From Massilia sp. Root418 (lineage in GTDB: Bacteria > Pseudomonadota > Gammaproteobacteria > Burkholderiales > Burkholderiaceae_D): 64,000 nucleotides of DNA. The notes under the pieces were generated by a model. It had not been told where the DNA came from, did not search any database, and saw only the letters and a list, made by a program, of their open reading frames with translations. Position numbers and translations under genes: made by a program. Positions 7,136 to 15,992 of the stretch are shown here, piece by piece (position 1 is the stretch's first letter; the number at the start of each line of letters is the position of its first letter). The DNA is taken from the NCBI RefSeq assembly GCF_001425265.1, contig NZ_LMEC01000011.1:977692-1041691 (forward strand), written 5' to 3'.

Positions 7136-7268
7136 GGCCCGCAGGTTCGGACCGGCCCGACGGGCGGGGGCGGTCGAAAGTCCGGGCCGCCGATGGCCTA
7201 GACCGTCATGTTCGTCTTTATTTTGGGCGCGCAGGTTATTGGGTGGGGGGTATCAAGAGAGGTAGATC
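7136..7268. other. Gap between HNH and terminase genes, candidate cos region
   Basis: This 133-base interval is very G-rich (for example 7157-7172) and contains no frame with a start and ribosome site other than that of terS at its end. In HK97-like phages cos lies here. No cohesive-end sequence can be assigned from sequence alone. Confidence 0.35.
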
Positions 7269-7802
7269 ATGGGCCTACGTGGACCAAAGCCAAAACCGAT
7301 GGAACTGAAGGTTTTGGAAGGCAACAGGGCGCACCGCCCGGTGCCGACGGACGGCGTGCTGCGGCCGCAGGTGGAAATTCCCGACCCACCGAAGTACCTG
7401 GGCAAGGAAGCGCGGAAGGAATGGAAGCGCATCACCGCCGAGCTGGCGCGCAACAACATCGTCGCGAAGCTGGACCAGCACATGCTCGGCATGCTGTGCC
7501 AGGCCGTGGAGCGCGTGGTGCTGTTCGAAACGGCGCTCACGCGCCTGGCCGTGAAGGCCATCGAGAACGACCAGGACCCGGAGACGCCCTATATTTCGCG
7601 AACCGTGCAGGGCTACGAGATGCAGTCGGCCCGGTACCAGCTGCTAAACAAGGAACGCGAGGTGCTGATGAAGCTGCTGGGCGAGTTCGGCCTGTCGCCT
7701 TCCATGCGCGCCAAGGTAACGCTCGGCACCAAGGCCGCCCAGCTGTCCCTGTTCGAGGGCGGGGGGGCGGCAAAGAACCCATCCAGTTTTGACGAGTTTT
7801 AA
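7269..7802 (+). CDS. terS: Terminase small subunit (P27 family)
   Basis: The 177-residue protein opens with MGLRGPKPKP, the hallmark start of P27-type small terminases, followed by a VPxDG/PPKYLGKEARKEWKRI segment and a helical core. It binds the packaging site on phage DNA and loads the large subunit. GAGAGG lies upstream of the ATG. It precedes terL by 5 bases. Confidence 0.92.
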   Translation: MGLRGPKPKPMELKVLEGNRAHRPVPTDGVLRPQVEIPDPPKYLGKEARKEWKRITAELARNNIVAKLDQHMLGMLCQAVERVVLFETALTRLAVKAIENDQDPETPYISRTVQGYEMQSARYQLLNKEREVLMKLLGEFGLSPSMRAKVTLGTKAAQLSLFEGGGAAKNPSSFDEF

Positions 7803-7807
7803 CCCGC

Positions 7808-9511
7808 ATGAATTTTGTAGACCGCGCCCACCGATACGCAACACGCGTCGTCGGCGGGGAGGTCGTGGCCTGCAAGTGGGTCATTGCGGCGTGCCGCCGC
7901 CACCTGGACGACCTGGCCCGCGACGCGCGGGGTGGTTGGCGCTACACATTCGACGCCGCTGCCGCTGACCGGGTGTGCCGCTTCCAGCAGCTGCTCCCGC
8001 ACATCAAGGGCGAATGGGCGCGGCCGGTGCTGGTGGGCGGGCAGATGGTGTACCCGAAGATCATGCTGGAGGACTGGCAGTGCTTCATCCTCTGCGTGGT
8101 GTTCGGCTGGAAGGTGGCCGAGACCGGCAAGCGCCGCTTCAAGCGGGTGTACATCGAGGTGCCGCGAAAGAACGCGAAGTCCACGCTGTCGTCCGGCGTG
8201 GCGAACTTCATGCTGACCGCCGACGGCGAGCCCGGCGCCGAAGTGTACAGCGCTGCGACCACGGGCGAGCAGGCGCGCATTGTGTTCAACGACGCCATCA
8301 CCATGGCCCAGCGGGAGCCGTCGTTCGTGTCGCGCTTCGGCGTGGACATCGGCAAGCACAGCATGTCGGTGCCGGACACGGCCAGCGTGTTCCGTCCGCT
8401 GAACGCCGAGGGCAGCACGCTGGACGGCCTGAACATTCACTGCGGCGTGATCGACGAGCTGCACGCGCACAAGAAGCGCGACCTGTACGACGTGCTGGAC
8501 AGCGGCACCGGCGCCCGCAGCCAGCCCATCCTGTGGATGATCACCACGGCCGGCAGCGACCGCTCAGGCATTTGCTACGAGCAGCGCATCCACGTGACGA
8601 AGATCCTGGACTGCAAGTTCGAAGACGACAGCTTCTTCGGCATCATCTACACGATTGACGCCGAGGACGACTGGACGGACCCGGCAGTGTGGGCGAAGGC
8701 CAACCCGAACTACGGCGTCTCGGTGATGCCCGACGACATGGAAGAGGCCTGCCGCAAGGCAATGTCCATGGCCAGCGCGCAGAACGGCTTCCTCACCAAG
8801 CGCCTGAACGTGTGGGTGAATGCCGACAGCGCCTGGATGGACATGCGCGCCTGGGACGCCTGCGGCGACCCGGCGCTGAACATTGCCGACTTCGTCGGGC
8901 AGGAGGCCATCGTCGCGCACGACCTGGCGAGCAAGGTGGACATCGCCGCCAAGATGCGCCTCTTCTGGCGCGACCTGGGCGGCGTGCGGCACTACTACGG
9001 CTTCGGGCGATATTTCCTGAATGAGAAGGCGATTGAAGAGGGGACCAACTCCCAGTACGACGGCTGGGCGCGCCGCGGCCTGCTGGTGGCGACGCCGGGC
9101 AACGTCACCGACTTCGGCGTTATCGAAGAGGACTTCCTGGACGACGCCCGGCTGTACACGGTGAAGGAAGGCCCGTACGACCCGTTCCAGGCCACCCAGT
9201 TCAGCCAGCGCATGGTGGCTGCCGGCCTGCCGATGATCGAAGTCGGCTCGACGGTGAAGAACTTCAGCGAGCCGATGAAGTGGCTGGAAGCGTTGGTGCT
9301 GCAGAAGCGCTTCCACCACGACGGCGACGAGCTGCTGACCTGGATGGTCAGCAACACGGTCTGCCACCGGGACGCGAAAGAGAACATCTTCCCCCGCAAG
9401 GAGCGGGAGGAAAACAAGATCGACGGGGTCGTGGCCCTGCTGATGTGCCTGAACCGGGCCATCGTGGACGCGGAAACCGACGAAATCACCCAGGGGTTTG
9501 TAGAGCTATGA
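7808..9511 (+). CDS. terL: Terminase large subunit
   Basis: The 567-residue protein carries the ATPase Walker A variant VPRKNAKST (about residue 121), an acidic GVIDELHAHKK Walker B (about 215), and a C-terminal nuclease domain with AHDLASKVDIAA and the late Asp in KIDGVVALLM. This is the Terminase_1/HK97-type motor that pumps DNA into the procapsid and cuts it. Length matches the family. No ribosome site is visible, suggesting coupling to terS. The stop overlaps the portal ATG. Confidence 0.94.
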   Translation: MNFVDRAHRYATRVVGGEVVACKWVIAACRRHLDDLARDARGGWRYTFDAAAADRVCRFQQLLPHIKGEWARPVLVGGQMVYPKIMLEDWQCFILCVVFGWKVAETGKRRFKRVYIEVPRKNAKSTLSSGVANFMLTADGEPGAEVYSAATTGEQARIVFNDAITMAQREPSFVSRFGVDIGKHSMSVPDTASVFRPLNAEGSTLDGLNIHCGVIDELHAHKKRDLYDVLDSGTGARSQPILWMITTAGSDRSGICYEQRIHVTKILDCKFEDDSFFGIIYTIDAEDDWTDPAVWAKANPNYGVSVMPDDMEEACRKAMSMASAQNGFLTKRLNVWVNADSAWMDMRAWDACGDPALNIADFVGQEAIVAHDLASKVDIAAKMRLFWRDLGGVRHYYGFGRYFLNEKAIEEGTNSQYDGWARRGLLVATPGNVTDFGVIEEDFLDDARLYTVKEGPYDPFQATQFSQRMVAAGLPMIEVGSTVKNFSEPMKWLEALVLQKRFHHDGDELLTWMVSNTVCHRDAKENIFPRKEREENKIDGVVALLMCLNRAIVDAETDEITQGFVEL

Positions 9512-10800
9512 CGAAAAATACATCGTGGGACGACGTGCAGCGCCGCGCCGCCACCGAAGGCTCGCCCATCCTGACCAACTGGCGGGCGGAGCGCGAGGCT
9601 GCACGGCAGGTGTCCAACGTCGCCTACAGCCAGGACGTGATGGATGCGTTCGGCGTCGCGGCCGGCGGCACAACCGTCTCCGCTACCTCGGCGATGCGCG
9701 TTTCGGCCGTCGCCGCCTGCGTGGCCAAGATCGCCGGCGCCATCGTCAGCATGCCGCTCAACGTGTACCAGCTGAGCGCTACGGACATCCCGGAGCAGCG
9801 TCCCCGTGACGATCTCTGGTACCTGCTCAACGAGCAGCCCAGCCCCGAGTACACTGCTGCTGCCCACTGGGAGGGCGTCAGTATGGGCCAGCTGCTGCGC
9901 GGCGACCGCCACACGCTGATCCGGCGCGGCTTGGCCGGCGAGTTCCGTGAGCTCCTGCCCCTGCCATGGGGCTCGGTGACGCCGATGCGCGACCCGGCCA
10001 AGGGCGTGCGCTACTACGTGAACCTGCCGGAGCACGGCATCGCCACCTGGTTCGACCCGTCGGACATTCTGCACTTCCCCGGCCTGGGCTTCGACGATTC
10101 CACTATGCGCTCAATGTCGGTCATCCAGTGGGGTGCGCGCAACGCCATCGGCAACGCGCTGGCGATGGACGAATACAGCGGCAAGTTCTTCGAGAACGGC
10201 GCCCACCCGTCTATAGTGCTGCAGTCGGCGGGCAAGATGAACCCGCAGCAGATCACCGACCTGCAGACCGCGTTCAACAACAAATATGCTGGCATGCAGA
10301 ACGCCCACCGGCTGCCGCTGGTGCTCACCGAGGGCATAATGGCGAAAGAGATCAGCCTGTCCGCCGAGGACGCCCAGCTGCTCGACGCGCGCAAGTTCCA
10401 GGTGCTGGATATCGCGCGGGCGTTCGGCGTGCCGGGCTTCCTGATCAACGAATCAACCGGGGCCACATCCTGGGGCTCGGGCATCGAGAGCATCGGCCGC
10501 GCGTTCGTGCAGTACACCCTGCAGCCTTGGCTGAAGAAGATCGAGCAGGAGCTGAACCGCAAGCTGTTCCCCCGGGATCGCAGTCGCTTTGTTGAATTCG
10601 ACCGCGACGCGCTGATCGAAGGTGACAGCGCGGCCCAGGCCGCCTACTTCCGCTCCGCGCTGGGCGGCCCGGGCGCGGGCGACGGCCACATGAGCGTCAA
10701 CGAAGTTCGCCGCAAGAAGCGCTTGCCGGCGATCTCCGGTGGCGACGAGTTTTACCGCGCGCCGCGCGACCAACCAAAGAAGGAAGTGCCCGCAAAATGA
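9508..10800 (+). CDS. Portal protein (HK97 family)
   Basis: I start it at the ATG that overlaps the terminase stop (ATGA), giving 430 residues. It has the HK97 portal pattern: SATSAMRVSAVAACVAKIAG near residue 50, MPLNVYQ, LLNEQPSPEYTA, and a C-terminal LIEGD plus MSVNEVR. Portals form the dodecameric ring through which DNA enters and leaves the head. The stop overlaps the protease gene start. Confidence 0.93.
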   Translation: MTKNTSWDDVQRRAATEGSPILTNWRAEREAARQVSNVAYSQDVMDAFGVAAGGTTVSATSAMRVSAVAACVAKIAGAIVSMPLNVYQLSATDIPEQRPRDDLWYLLNEQPSPEYTAAAHWEGVSMGQLLRGDRHTLIRRGLAGEFRELLPLPWGSVTPMRDPAKGVRYYVNLPEHGIATWFDPSDILHFPGLGFDDSTMRSMSVIQWGARNAIGNALAMDEYSGKFFENGAHPSIVLQSAGKMNPQQITDLQTAFNNKYAGMQNAHRLPLVLTEGIMAKEISLSAEDAQLLDARKFQVLDIARAFGVPGFLINESTGATSWGSGIESIGRAFVQYTLQPWLKKIEQELNRKLFPRDRSRFVEFDRDALIEGDSAAQAAYFRSALGGPGAGDGHMSVNEVRRKKRLPAISGGDEFYRAPRDQPKKEVPAK

Positions 10801-11549
10801 GCAAAATCCTGCAGCTTTACCGCGACAACGCGACGCGCCAGAAGGCGCCCGTCAACCTGGTGCGCAACGCCGCCGAGGCATCGCTCTACATCTACGACGT
10901 GATCGACTCCTACTGGGGTGTGAGCGCGCTGAACGTGATCGACGCCATCACCCAGGCCGGCGACGCCGAGGTGCTGCACGTCTATATCAACAGCCCGGGC
11001 GGCGACGTGTTCGAAGGCCGCGCCATGATGGCCGCCCTGGCGCGCTTCGCCGGCAAGACCGTCGCCCACATCGACAGCCTTTGCGCGAGCGCCGCCACCG
11101 GCGTGGCGCTGGCGTGCGACGAGGTCGAAATGTCCGACGGCGCGTTCTTCATGATCCACAACGCCAGCTGCCTCGCCTGGGGCGACAAGACGGCGCTGCG
11201 CGAGACGGCTGACCTGCTGCAAAAGGTGGAAGGCTCCATCATCGCCGACTACACCGGCAAGACCGGCAAGAGCGTGGAAGATGTCGCGGCCTGGATGGAC
11301 GCTGAGACTTGGTTCACCGCCGCCGAGGCGCTGGAGCACGGCTTCATTGACCGTGTCGTCGCGGCGCCGGCCAAGCCGTCGAACGTGTGGAACCTCGCGT
11401 CGTTCAAGAAAACTCCCCAGGCCCTGGCTGGTGCGCCCGCCGCCCCGCCTGCTGCGCCAGCGCCTGTCGCTCCGGCGCCAGCGCCGGCAGCGGCGCCGTC
11501 CATGCGCCAGGCCAACGTCAACCGACTCGCTTTGCTACAAGCCCTGTAA
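10797..11549 (+). CDS. Head maturation protease (ClpP-like)
   Basis: This 250-residue protein has the ClpP fold signatures: YINSPGGDVFEG (oxyanion loop), the nucleophile Ser in DSLCASAATGVAL and the His in FFMIHNAS. A C-terminal Ala/Pro-rich tail follows the catalytic domain. It should cleave the scaffold part of the capsid protein during head maturation. It is coupled to the portal by an ATGA overlap and is followed by a hairpin with a T run before the capsid gene. Confidence 0.92.
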   Translation: MSKILQLYRDNATRQKAPVNLVRNAAEASLYIYDVIDSYWGVSALNVIDAITQAGDAEVLHVYINSPGGDVFEGRAMMAALARFAGKTVAHIDSLCASAATGVALACDEVEMSDGAFFMIHNASCLAWGDKTALRETADLLQKVEGSIIADYTGKTGKSVEDVAAWMDAETWFTAAEALEHGFIDRVVAAPAKPSNVWNLASFKKTPQALAGAPAAPPAAPAPVAPAPAPAAAPSMRQANVNRLALLQAL

Positions 11550-11593
11550 CGCCTCTCGCGCTACGCCCGCCCGGGGTCGTCCACCCCGAAGAC

Positions 11594-11617
11594 AAGGAGC
11601 CATAGGCTCCTTTTTTT
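11594..11617 (+). terminator. Terminator-like hairpin before the capsid gene
   Basis: AAGGAGCC-ATA-GGCTCCTT (11594-11612) runs into TTTTT, an intrinsic-terminator shape inside the late operon. It may attenuate or serve as an mRNA-processing site. Confidence 0.7.
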
Positions 11618-11630
11618 ATGGAAAATCGAA

Positions 11631-12821
11631 ATGACCAATATCCAAGCCCTGCGCGAGAAGATTGCCAACCTCGCCACCCAAGCCAACCACCTGCTCGCCG
11701 AGAAGGGCGACCAAGCCTGGACCAAGGAAGACCAGACCAAGTTCGATAACCTGACCAACGAAATCGAACAGACCAAGGCCCAGGTCAAGGCGGTCGAAAA
11801 GATGCGCGAGCTGGAGGCCGATCAATTCTTCAACTCGGCCCCGCCGAAGAAGGAAGAGGGCGTGACCGTAGACGCGCTGGTGGCCGTCGCGCTGTTCATC
11901 CGCAACGGTGCCAACGTCACGGCGGAGCAAGCCGTGGCAATCCGCAACGCCATGTCCACCACCACGGGCTCGGAGGGCGGTTACACGGTGCCGGCCGAGA
12001 TTGCCGCGATGGTCATCGAAAAGCTGAAGGCCTACGGCGGCATGCGTGAAGTGGCGACGATCCTGACCACGGCGGGCGGCAACGCCCTGAATTTCCCGAC
12101 CTCCGACGGTACGGGCGAGGACGGCGAGATCGTTGGCGAAAACGCGGCGGCCGGCAGCGGCGACATCACCTTCGGGACCGTGGCGCTGCCTGTCTTCAAG
12201 TATTCTTCGAAGAAGATCGCGCTGCCGGTTGAGCTGATCCAGGACAGCGCAATCGACGTGATCGCCTTGGTGGTGTCGCGCCTGGCGATGCGTATTGCCC
12301 GGATTCAGAACAAGCACTTCACCACCGGCGCCGGCACCACCACCCCGGACGGCGTTATCCCGCGCTCCGGCGTCGGCAAAGTCGGCGCCACGGGGCAGAT
12401 GCTGACGGTGACCTATGACGACCTGATCGACATCAAGCACGCCGTCAACCGCGCCTACCGCGCCAAGGCACGTTACATGATGAACGACCTGAGCGTTGCC
12501 ATCGTCTCGAAGCTGAAGGACACCACCGGCCGCCCAATCTGGACCCCTGCCATCACGGCCGACGCCCCTGATCTGCTTAACGGCTACCCGGTGGCGATCA
12601 ACGACGACATGGCCACCATGGCGGCCAACGCCAAGTCGATTGCCTTCGGTGATTTCTCCCAGTACAGCATCCGCGATGTCGCCAACAGCACCACGTTGCG
12701 CCGCTTCGACGACAGTGCGTTCGCGCTGAACGGCCAAGTCGGCTTCTGCGGTTGGCAGCGCTCCGGCGGCAACCTGCTGGAGCCGGCGGCCGTCAAGGTG
12801 TACCAGAACTCGGCCACCTGA
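11631..12821 (+). CDS. Major capsid protein (HK97 fold)
   Basis: The 396-residue protein has an N-terminal charged coiled coil (about 1-70, the delta/scaffold domain), then an STTTGSEGGYTVPAEI junction typical of HK97-type capsids, and the capsid core with FGDFSQYSIRD near the C-terminus. The protease upstream would remove the delta domain. The ATG at 11631 has only a weak GGA upstream. Hairpins at 11594 and 12828 bracket the gene. Confidence 0.93.
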   Translation: MTNIQALREKIANLATQANHLLAEKGDQAWTKEDQTKFDNLTNEIEQTKAQVKAVEKMRELEADQFFNSAPPKKEEGVTVDALVAVALFIRNGANVTAEQAVAIRNAMSTTTGSEGGYTVPAEIAAMVIEKLKAYGGMREVATILTTAGGNALNFPTSDGTGEDGEIVGENAAAGSGDITFGTVALPVFKYSSKKIALPVELIQDSAIDVIALVVSRLAMRIARIQNKHFTTGAGTTTPDGVIPRSGVGKVGATGQMLTVTYDDLIDIKHAVNRAYRAKARYMMNDLSVAIVSKLKDTTGRPIWTPAITADAPDLLNGYPVAINDDMATMAANAKSIAFGDFSQYSIRDVANSTTLRRFDDSAFALNGQVGFCGWQRSGGNLLEPAAVKVYQNSAT

Positions 12822-12827
12822 TAAACC

Positions 12828-12851
12828 AGTGGCCGGCGCCCGCCGGCCACT
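12828..12851 (+). terminator. Strong hairpin after the capsid gene
   Basis: AGTGGCCGGCG (12828-12838) and CGCCGGCCACT (12841-12851) form a perfect 11-base stem with a 2-base loop, without a clear T run. It may stabilise the capsid mRNA end or partly terminate. Confidence 0.55.
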
Positions 12852-12872
12852 TCAACCCTTTCGGAGAACCCC

Positions 12873-13064
12873 ATGAGCAAAAAAGACAACAACACTGATG
12901 GCGATGCCGTCGGTACCGTGCGCGCTCGCGTGCTGGTCGATTGCGTGCACGGCAGCTGCAACGACGTCATCGAGATCGACCCGGCGCTACTCGAATCGCT
13001 GGCCGGCGTTCTGGATGCCGACCCGGCCGCCGTAGCCTACGCCGATTCCCTCGCGGCGGGCTAA
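12873..13064 (+). CDS. Small head-region phage protein, unknown (63 aa)
   Basis: A CGGAG site sits 6-7 bases before the ATG. The protein is acidic (DNNTDGDAVGTV, a DCVHGSCNDVIEID core, then a short helix). Small proteins with a paired-Cys beta core after the capsid gene are common in HK97-like phages, but I cannot name its role. It ends 2 bases before the connector GTG. Confidence 0.65.
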   Translation: MSKKDNNTDGDAVGTVRARVLVDCVHGSCNDVIEIDPALLESLAGVLDADPAAVAYADSLAAG

Positions 13065-13066
13065 TC

Positions 13067-13624
13067 GTGGCCGAGATCCGCATCACGCCGCCAGCGGTGC
13101 TGGCCGTTGACCTTGCCCTGGTGAAGTCCAACATGGGCATTGATGGCGGCGACTTGGATGCCCTCGTCACGAGCTGGACCAAAGGTGTGATAGCGGATCT
13201 GGAACACGAAATCGGCCAGTGCATGATGGAGCAGACCTGGCGCGTCACTGCGGACGGCTTTGGGGACGCAATCACGCTGCCCCATCCAGTGATCGAGATC
13301 GCCTCGGTCAAGTACATCGACCCGGACGGTGTCGAGCAGACGTTGGCCGACACCGGCTACCGCGTGCGTCGCGAGCAGTACCAGTCCTCGCTGCTGCCCG
13401 CGCGCGGCGCCAGCTGGCCGGCCACGCTGGACGACGTGGACGTTGTGACCATCGAGGTGGTCTGCGGTTACGGCGATACGCCGGACAGCACGCCGGAAAA
13501 TGTGCAGCTCTACATCCTGGCCAAGATGCGCGAGCAATTTGACCCTGCCACGCGCCTGGAGCGCGACACCGTGCAATCTACCTACTTGGACGGCTTGCTC
13601 GACGCATGCCGGTCTTACGCATGA
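13067..13624 (+). CDS. Head-tail connector protein (gp6-like)
   Basis: Starting at the GTG at 13067 gives 185 residues. The layout (LALVKSNMGIDGGDLDALVTSW N-terminal helices, LPHPVIEIASVKYIDPDG beta region, then a helical ENVQLYILAKMREQFDP end) matches the HK97 gp6/gp15-type adaptor that forms a ring under the portal. The stop overlaps the next ATG (ATGA). Confidence 0.85.
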   Translation: MAEIRITPPAVLAVDLALVKSNMGIDGGDLDALVTSWTKGVIADLEHEIGQCMMEQTWRVTADGFGDAITLPHPVIEIASVKYIDPDGVEQTLADTGYRVRREQYQSSLLPARGASWPATLDDVDVVTIEVVCGYGDTPDSTPENVQLYILAKMREQFDPATRLERDTVQSTYLDGLLDACRSYA

Positions 13625-13953
13625 GCCTGGCCGCCCGCCTGAACAAACGTGTCCTGCTGCAAGTGCGCGGCCCGGCGAGGGATGCGGCCGGTGAGCAGGT
13701 GGACGCCTGGGTCAACGTGATCACCGAGGGGGACGGGAAGCTGTGGGCAGAGGTGCGCGATGTGAGCGGCCGCGAGTTCGTCGCCGCCGGCGCCACGCAG
13801 AACAGCGTGACGACCACGATCACTATGCGGCATCGCCCTGGCGTGCTCCCGGCCATGCGTGTGCTCTACGGCGCGGACATCTACAACGTCGAGGCCGTGC
13901 TGGGGCAGGATGGCCGCCAGATTCAACTGATGTGCTCCCGGAGGAGTGTATGA
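13621..13953 (+). CDS. Head closure / head-tail adaptor protein
   Basis: This 110-residue protein begins MSLAARLNKRVLLQV and has a WVNVITEGDGKLWAEVRDVSGREF core and an ITMRHRPGVLPAMRV segment, the pattern of the SPP1 gp16-type head-tail joining family (small beta barrel). It starts within the connector stop and its stop overlaps the next gene, which has a GGAGGAG site inside its 3' end. Confidence 0.87.
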   Translation: MSLAARLNKRVLLQVRGPARDAAGEQVDAWVNVITEGDGKLWAEVRDVSGREFVAAGATQNSVTTTITMRHRPGVLPAMRVLYGADIYNVEAVLGQDGRQIQLMCSRRSV

Positions 13954-14351
13954 GCTTCAGAATAGACTTGAGCCAGCTTGCTGGCCTGCAGGCTACGGTC
14001 GCGCAGTTTGGTGAAAAGGTGCAGAAAGACGTTGCGATGGCCGGTGCAGCCGCGATGGCGAAGGTGGTCTACGACGAGGCGAGGTTGAACGCCTCTCGAA
14101 ATCGCAAAACGGGGCTGCTGCAAAGCGCGATCTACCGGGCCTATTCGCCGGAAAAGTCGGATGGCACCCTGAAGCTCTACCGGGTCAGCTGGAACAAGCG
14201 CAAGGCGCCCCACGGCCACCTGATCGAATTTGGCACTTCCCGGGCGCCGGCATACCCCTTTTTACGCCCCGCGGTGTCTCAGCTACCTGAGGCCGTCCAA
14301 CAGGCGCGCGCGAAGATGGCTGAGAAATTGCTGGAACTGGAGCAGCCATAG
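13950..14351 (+). CDS. HK97 gp10-like tail completion protein
   Basis: The 133-residue protein has AAAMAKVVYDEARLNA, RKTGLLQSAIYRAYS and a HGHLIEFGTSRAPAYPFLRPAV stretch, the defining pattern of the HK97-gp10 family. These proteins terminate the tail tube at the head side. A GGAGGAG ribosome site is present. Overlaps exist with both neighbours. Confidence 0.9.
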   Translation: MSFRIDLSQLAGLQATVAQFGEKVQKDVAMAGAAAMAKVVYDEARLNASRNRKTGLLQSAIYRAYSPEKSDGTLKLYRVSWNKRKAPHGHLIEFGTSRAPAYPFLRPAVSQLPEAVQQARAKMAEKLLELEQP

Positions 14352-14701
14352 TGAGCCTGGAACCGCAGATTTTCGACGCGCTGAAGCACTTGGTCGCGGA
14401 CCAGGTGTATCCGGACATCGGCCCGGACGGTGTGCAGCCGCCGTACATCACCTATCAACAGGTCGGTGGCGACGCGGTGAACTATACGGAGGCCGCGCTG
14501 CCGGGCAAGCGCAACGCCCGTATTCAGGTCAATGTCTGGGCCGCCACGCGCCTAGCGGCCTCCGACCTCGCCGATCAGGTGGAGGACGCGATGCGCCTTA
14601 CGGAAGCGCTGCAGACCACGGTGGTCGGATCTCGTGTTTCCGACTACGAGCCAGCCACGAAGCTGCGCGGCACCCGGCAGGACTTCAGCGTCTGGTATTG
14701 A
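14351..14701 (+). CDS. Tail completion protein (DUF3168)
   Basis: A 116-residue protein starting at GTG 14351, which shares a base with the previous stop (TAGTG). Its YPDIGPDGVQPPYITYQQVGGD, RIQVNVWA and TRQDFSVWY segments are typical of DUF3168 (gpU-like tail terminator) proteins. It lies between the gp10-like and tail tube genes. Confidence 0.88.
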   Translation: MSLEPQIFDALKHLVADQVYPDIGPDGVQPPYITYQQVGGDAVNYTEAALPGKRNARIQVNVWAATRLAASDLADQVEDAMRLTEALQTTVVGSRVSDYEPATKLRGTRQDFSVWY

Positions 14702-14756
14702 GCACCAGCCCCATCTACGACGCTACATTTTCAGCCCTTCATGGGCAATCACCACC

Positions 14757-14779
14757 GGCCGCCACCAGCGGCCTTTTTT
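14757..14779 (+). terminator. Terminator-like hairpin before the tail tube gene
   Basis: GGCCGC (14757-14762), CACCA loop, GCGGCC (14768-14773), then six T residues. Same arrangement as before the capsid gene. Confidence 0.7.
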
Positions 14780-14801
14780 ACGTCCATCGAAAGGAAACAC
14801 C

Positions 14802-15449
14802 ATGGCACAAGTACCCACCGGCACGCTGTTCTTCATCGCCACCGCGTACGGCGCAGTGAAGCCGGTCACCATCGTCACCAACGCCACCGAGGCGGTCGTC
14901 ACCGCCGTTGCGCACGGCTACGCCAACGGCGACATCGTTGAGATCACCTCGGGCTGGGGCCGCATCAACCGTCGCAACTTCCGTATCAAGTCGAGCACCA
15001 CGGACAGCTTCGTGCTGGAAGGCCAGGACACCACCAACACTACCTTCTTCCCGGCAGGCACCGGCATCGGCTCGGTGCGCAAGGTCACCACCTTCACCCA
15101 GATCACCCAGGTGATGAATCCGGCCTCGTCCGGCGGCGATCCCAAGACCGTAAACTTCAAGTACGTGGAGTCGGATTCCGAGTACTCGATCAATGACGGC
15201 TTCGCGGCGACCGGCTACACCATGAATCTGGATGCCGACGCCATCGGCACGGCCGGATACACCGCTCTGAAGTCGCTGACCGAAGTGCAGACCGACACCT
15301 GCCTGAAGATGCTCTCGCGCTCCGGCGCCACGCTGTACCAGCCCTGCACGGTGGCGCTGAACGAAGCCGTGAAGCTGCAGGACGGTCAGATCAACCAGGT
15401 GTCCGTGGCGTTCAACGGCAACAACCGCCTGACCCGCTACGCCAGCTAA
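14802..15449 (+). CDS. Major tail tube protein
   Basis: I use the ATG at 14802, with AAGGAAA 5-10 bases upstream. The 215-residue protein has a beta-rich N-terminus (PTGTLFFIATAYGAVKPVT) with an inserted KPVTIVTNATEAVV...GDIVEITSGWG domain and a C-terminal VSVAFNGNNRLTRYAS. This resembles the TTP_3-type tube family of lambda-like and HK97-like siphophages; the inserted HGYANGDIVEI motif recurs in phage structural proteins. Its position before the chaperone/tape-measure genes is standard. Confidence 0.85.
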   Translation: MAQVPTGTLFFIATAYGAVKPVTIVTNATEAVVTAVAHGYANGDIVEITSGWGRINRRNFRIKSSTTDSFVLEGQDTTNTTFFPAGTGIGSVRKVTTFTQITQVMNPASSGGDPKTVNFKYVESDSEYSINDGFAATGYTMNLDADAIGTAGYTALKSLTEVQTDTCLKMLSRSGATLYQPCTVALNEAVKLQDGQINQVSVAFNGNNRLTRYAS

Positions 15450-15465
15450 TCCCAGTGTCTCCAGG

Positions 15466-15486
15466 CCCGCGTTTGCGGGTCTTTTT
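15466..15486 (+). terminator. Terminator after the tail tube gene
   Basis: CCCGC-GTTT-GCGGG (15466-15479) followed by TCTTTTT. A second GCGGGTCTTTTT half-copy follows at about 15508-15519, looking like a partial duplication. Confidence 0.75.
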
Positions 15487-15539
15487 ATGCCCGCTCGGTC
15501 GCACCTTGCGGGTCTTTTTCCTTCCCCTGAGAGTAAAAA

Positions 15540-15992
15540 ATGTCCAAGCAAAAAATCAAAGTCAAGCTGGGTAACGCACCGAAGAACTTCAAGAAAGTGG
15601 TCGAGATCGTGCTGCTGAGCGGCGTGATCGGCGAGATCGAAATGAGCTTCATCTACCGCACGCGCAAGCAGTTCGCTGAACTGGTTGACGAGCGCATGGC
15701 CGCCGCAGCCGAGGCCGAGAAGGTCGAAGCGGAAAAGCAGAGCGAATTGGAAACCGCAGGCGCTGCCGGCGGCGCGCCCGCCGTGGTCAAGTCCAAGACC
15801 GTCCTGGACTGGTTCAACGAGGCCGATGAAGGGAATGCAGCCTACGTGCTGAAAATCGCTGACGGCTGGGATCTGGACGATCCGTTCACCGAGAAATCGC
15901 TGCTCCAGCTCGAGAACGAAAACCCCGGTGCGCTGAACGCGATTGCTACCGTCTACCGCACCGCCGTGGCCGAGGCGCGCACAAAAAACTGA
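15540..15992 (+). CDS. Tail assembly chaperone, upstream frame (gpG-like)
   Basis: The 150-residue protein has a basic N-terminus (KQKIKVKLGNAPKNFKKVV), an Ala/Glu-rich helical middle, and a C-terminal helix LNAIATVYRTAVAEARTKN. In siphophages this slot encodes the G-type chaperone that coats the tape measure. The gene ends at the slippery heptamer A-AAA-AAC just before its TGA, where ribosomes can shift to the -1 frame and make a longer fusion product. Confidence 0.8.
   Translation: MSKQKIKVKLGNAPKNFKKVVEIVLLSGVIGEIEMSFIYRTRKQFAELVDERMAAAAEAEKVEAEKQSELETAGAAGGAPAVVKSKTVLDWFNEADEGNAAYVLKIADGWDLDDPFTEKSLLQLENENPGALNAIATVYRTAVAEARTKN
15983..15989 (+). promoter_or_regulatory. Canonical -1 ribosomal frameshift site A AAA AAC
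   Basis: The codons ACA AAA AAC TGA present a perfect X-XXY-YYZ heptamer in frame, directly before the stop at 15990-15992. Slipping back one base continues CTG ATC GAG... without a stop for 17 codons into the frame of the ATG at 16040. Confidence 0.88.
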
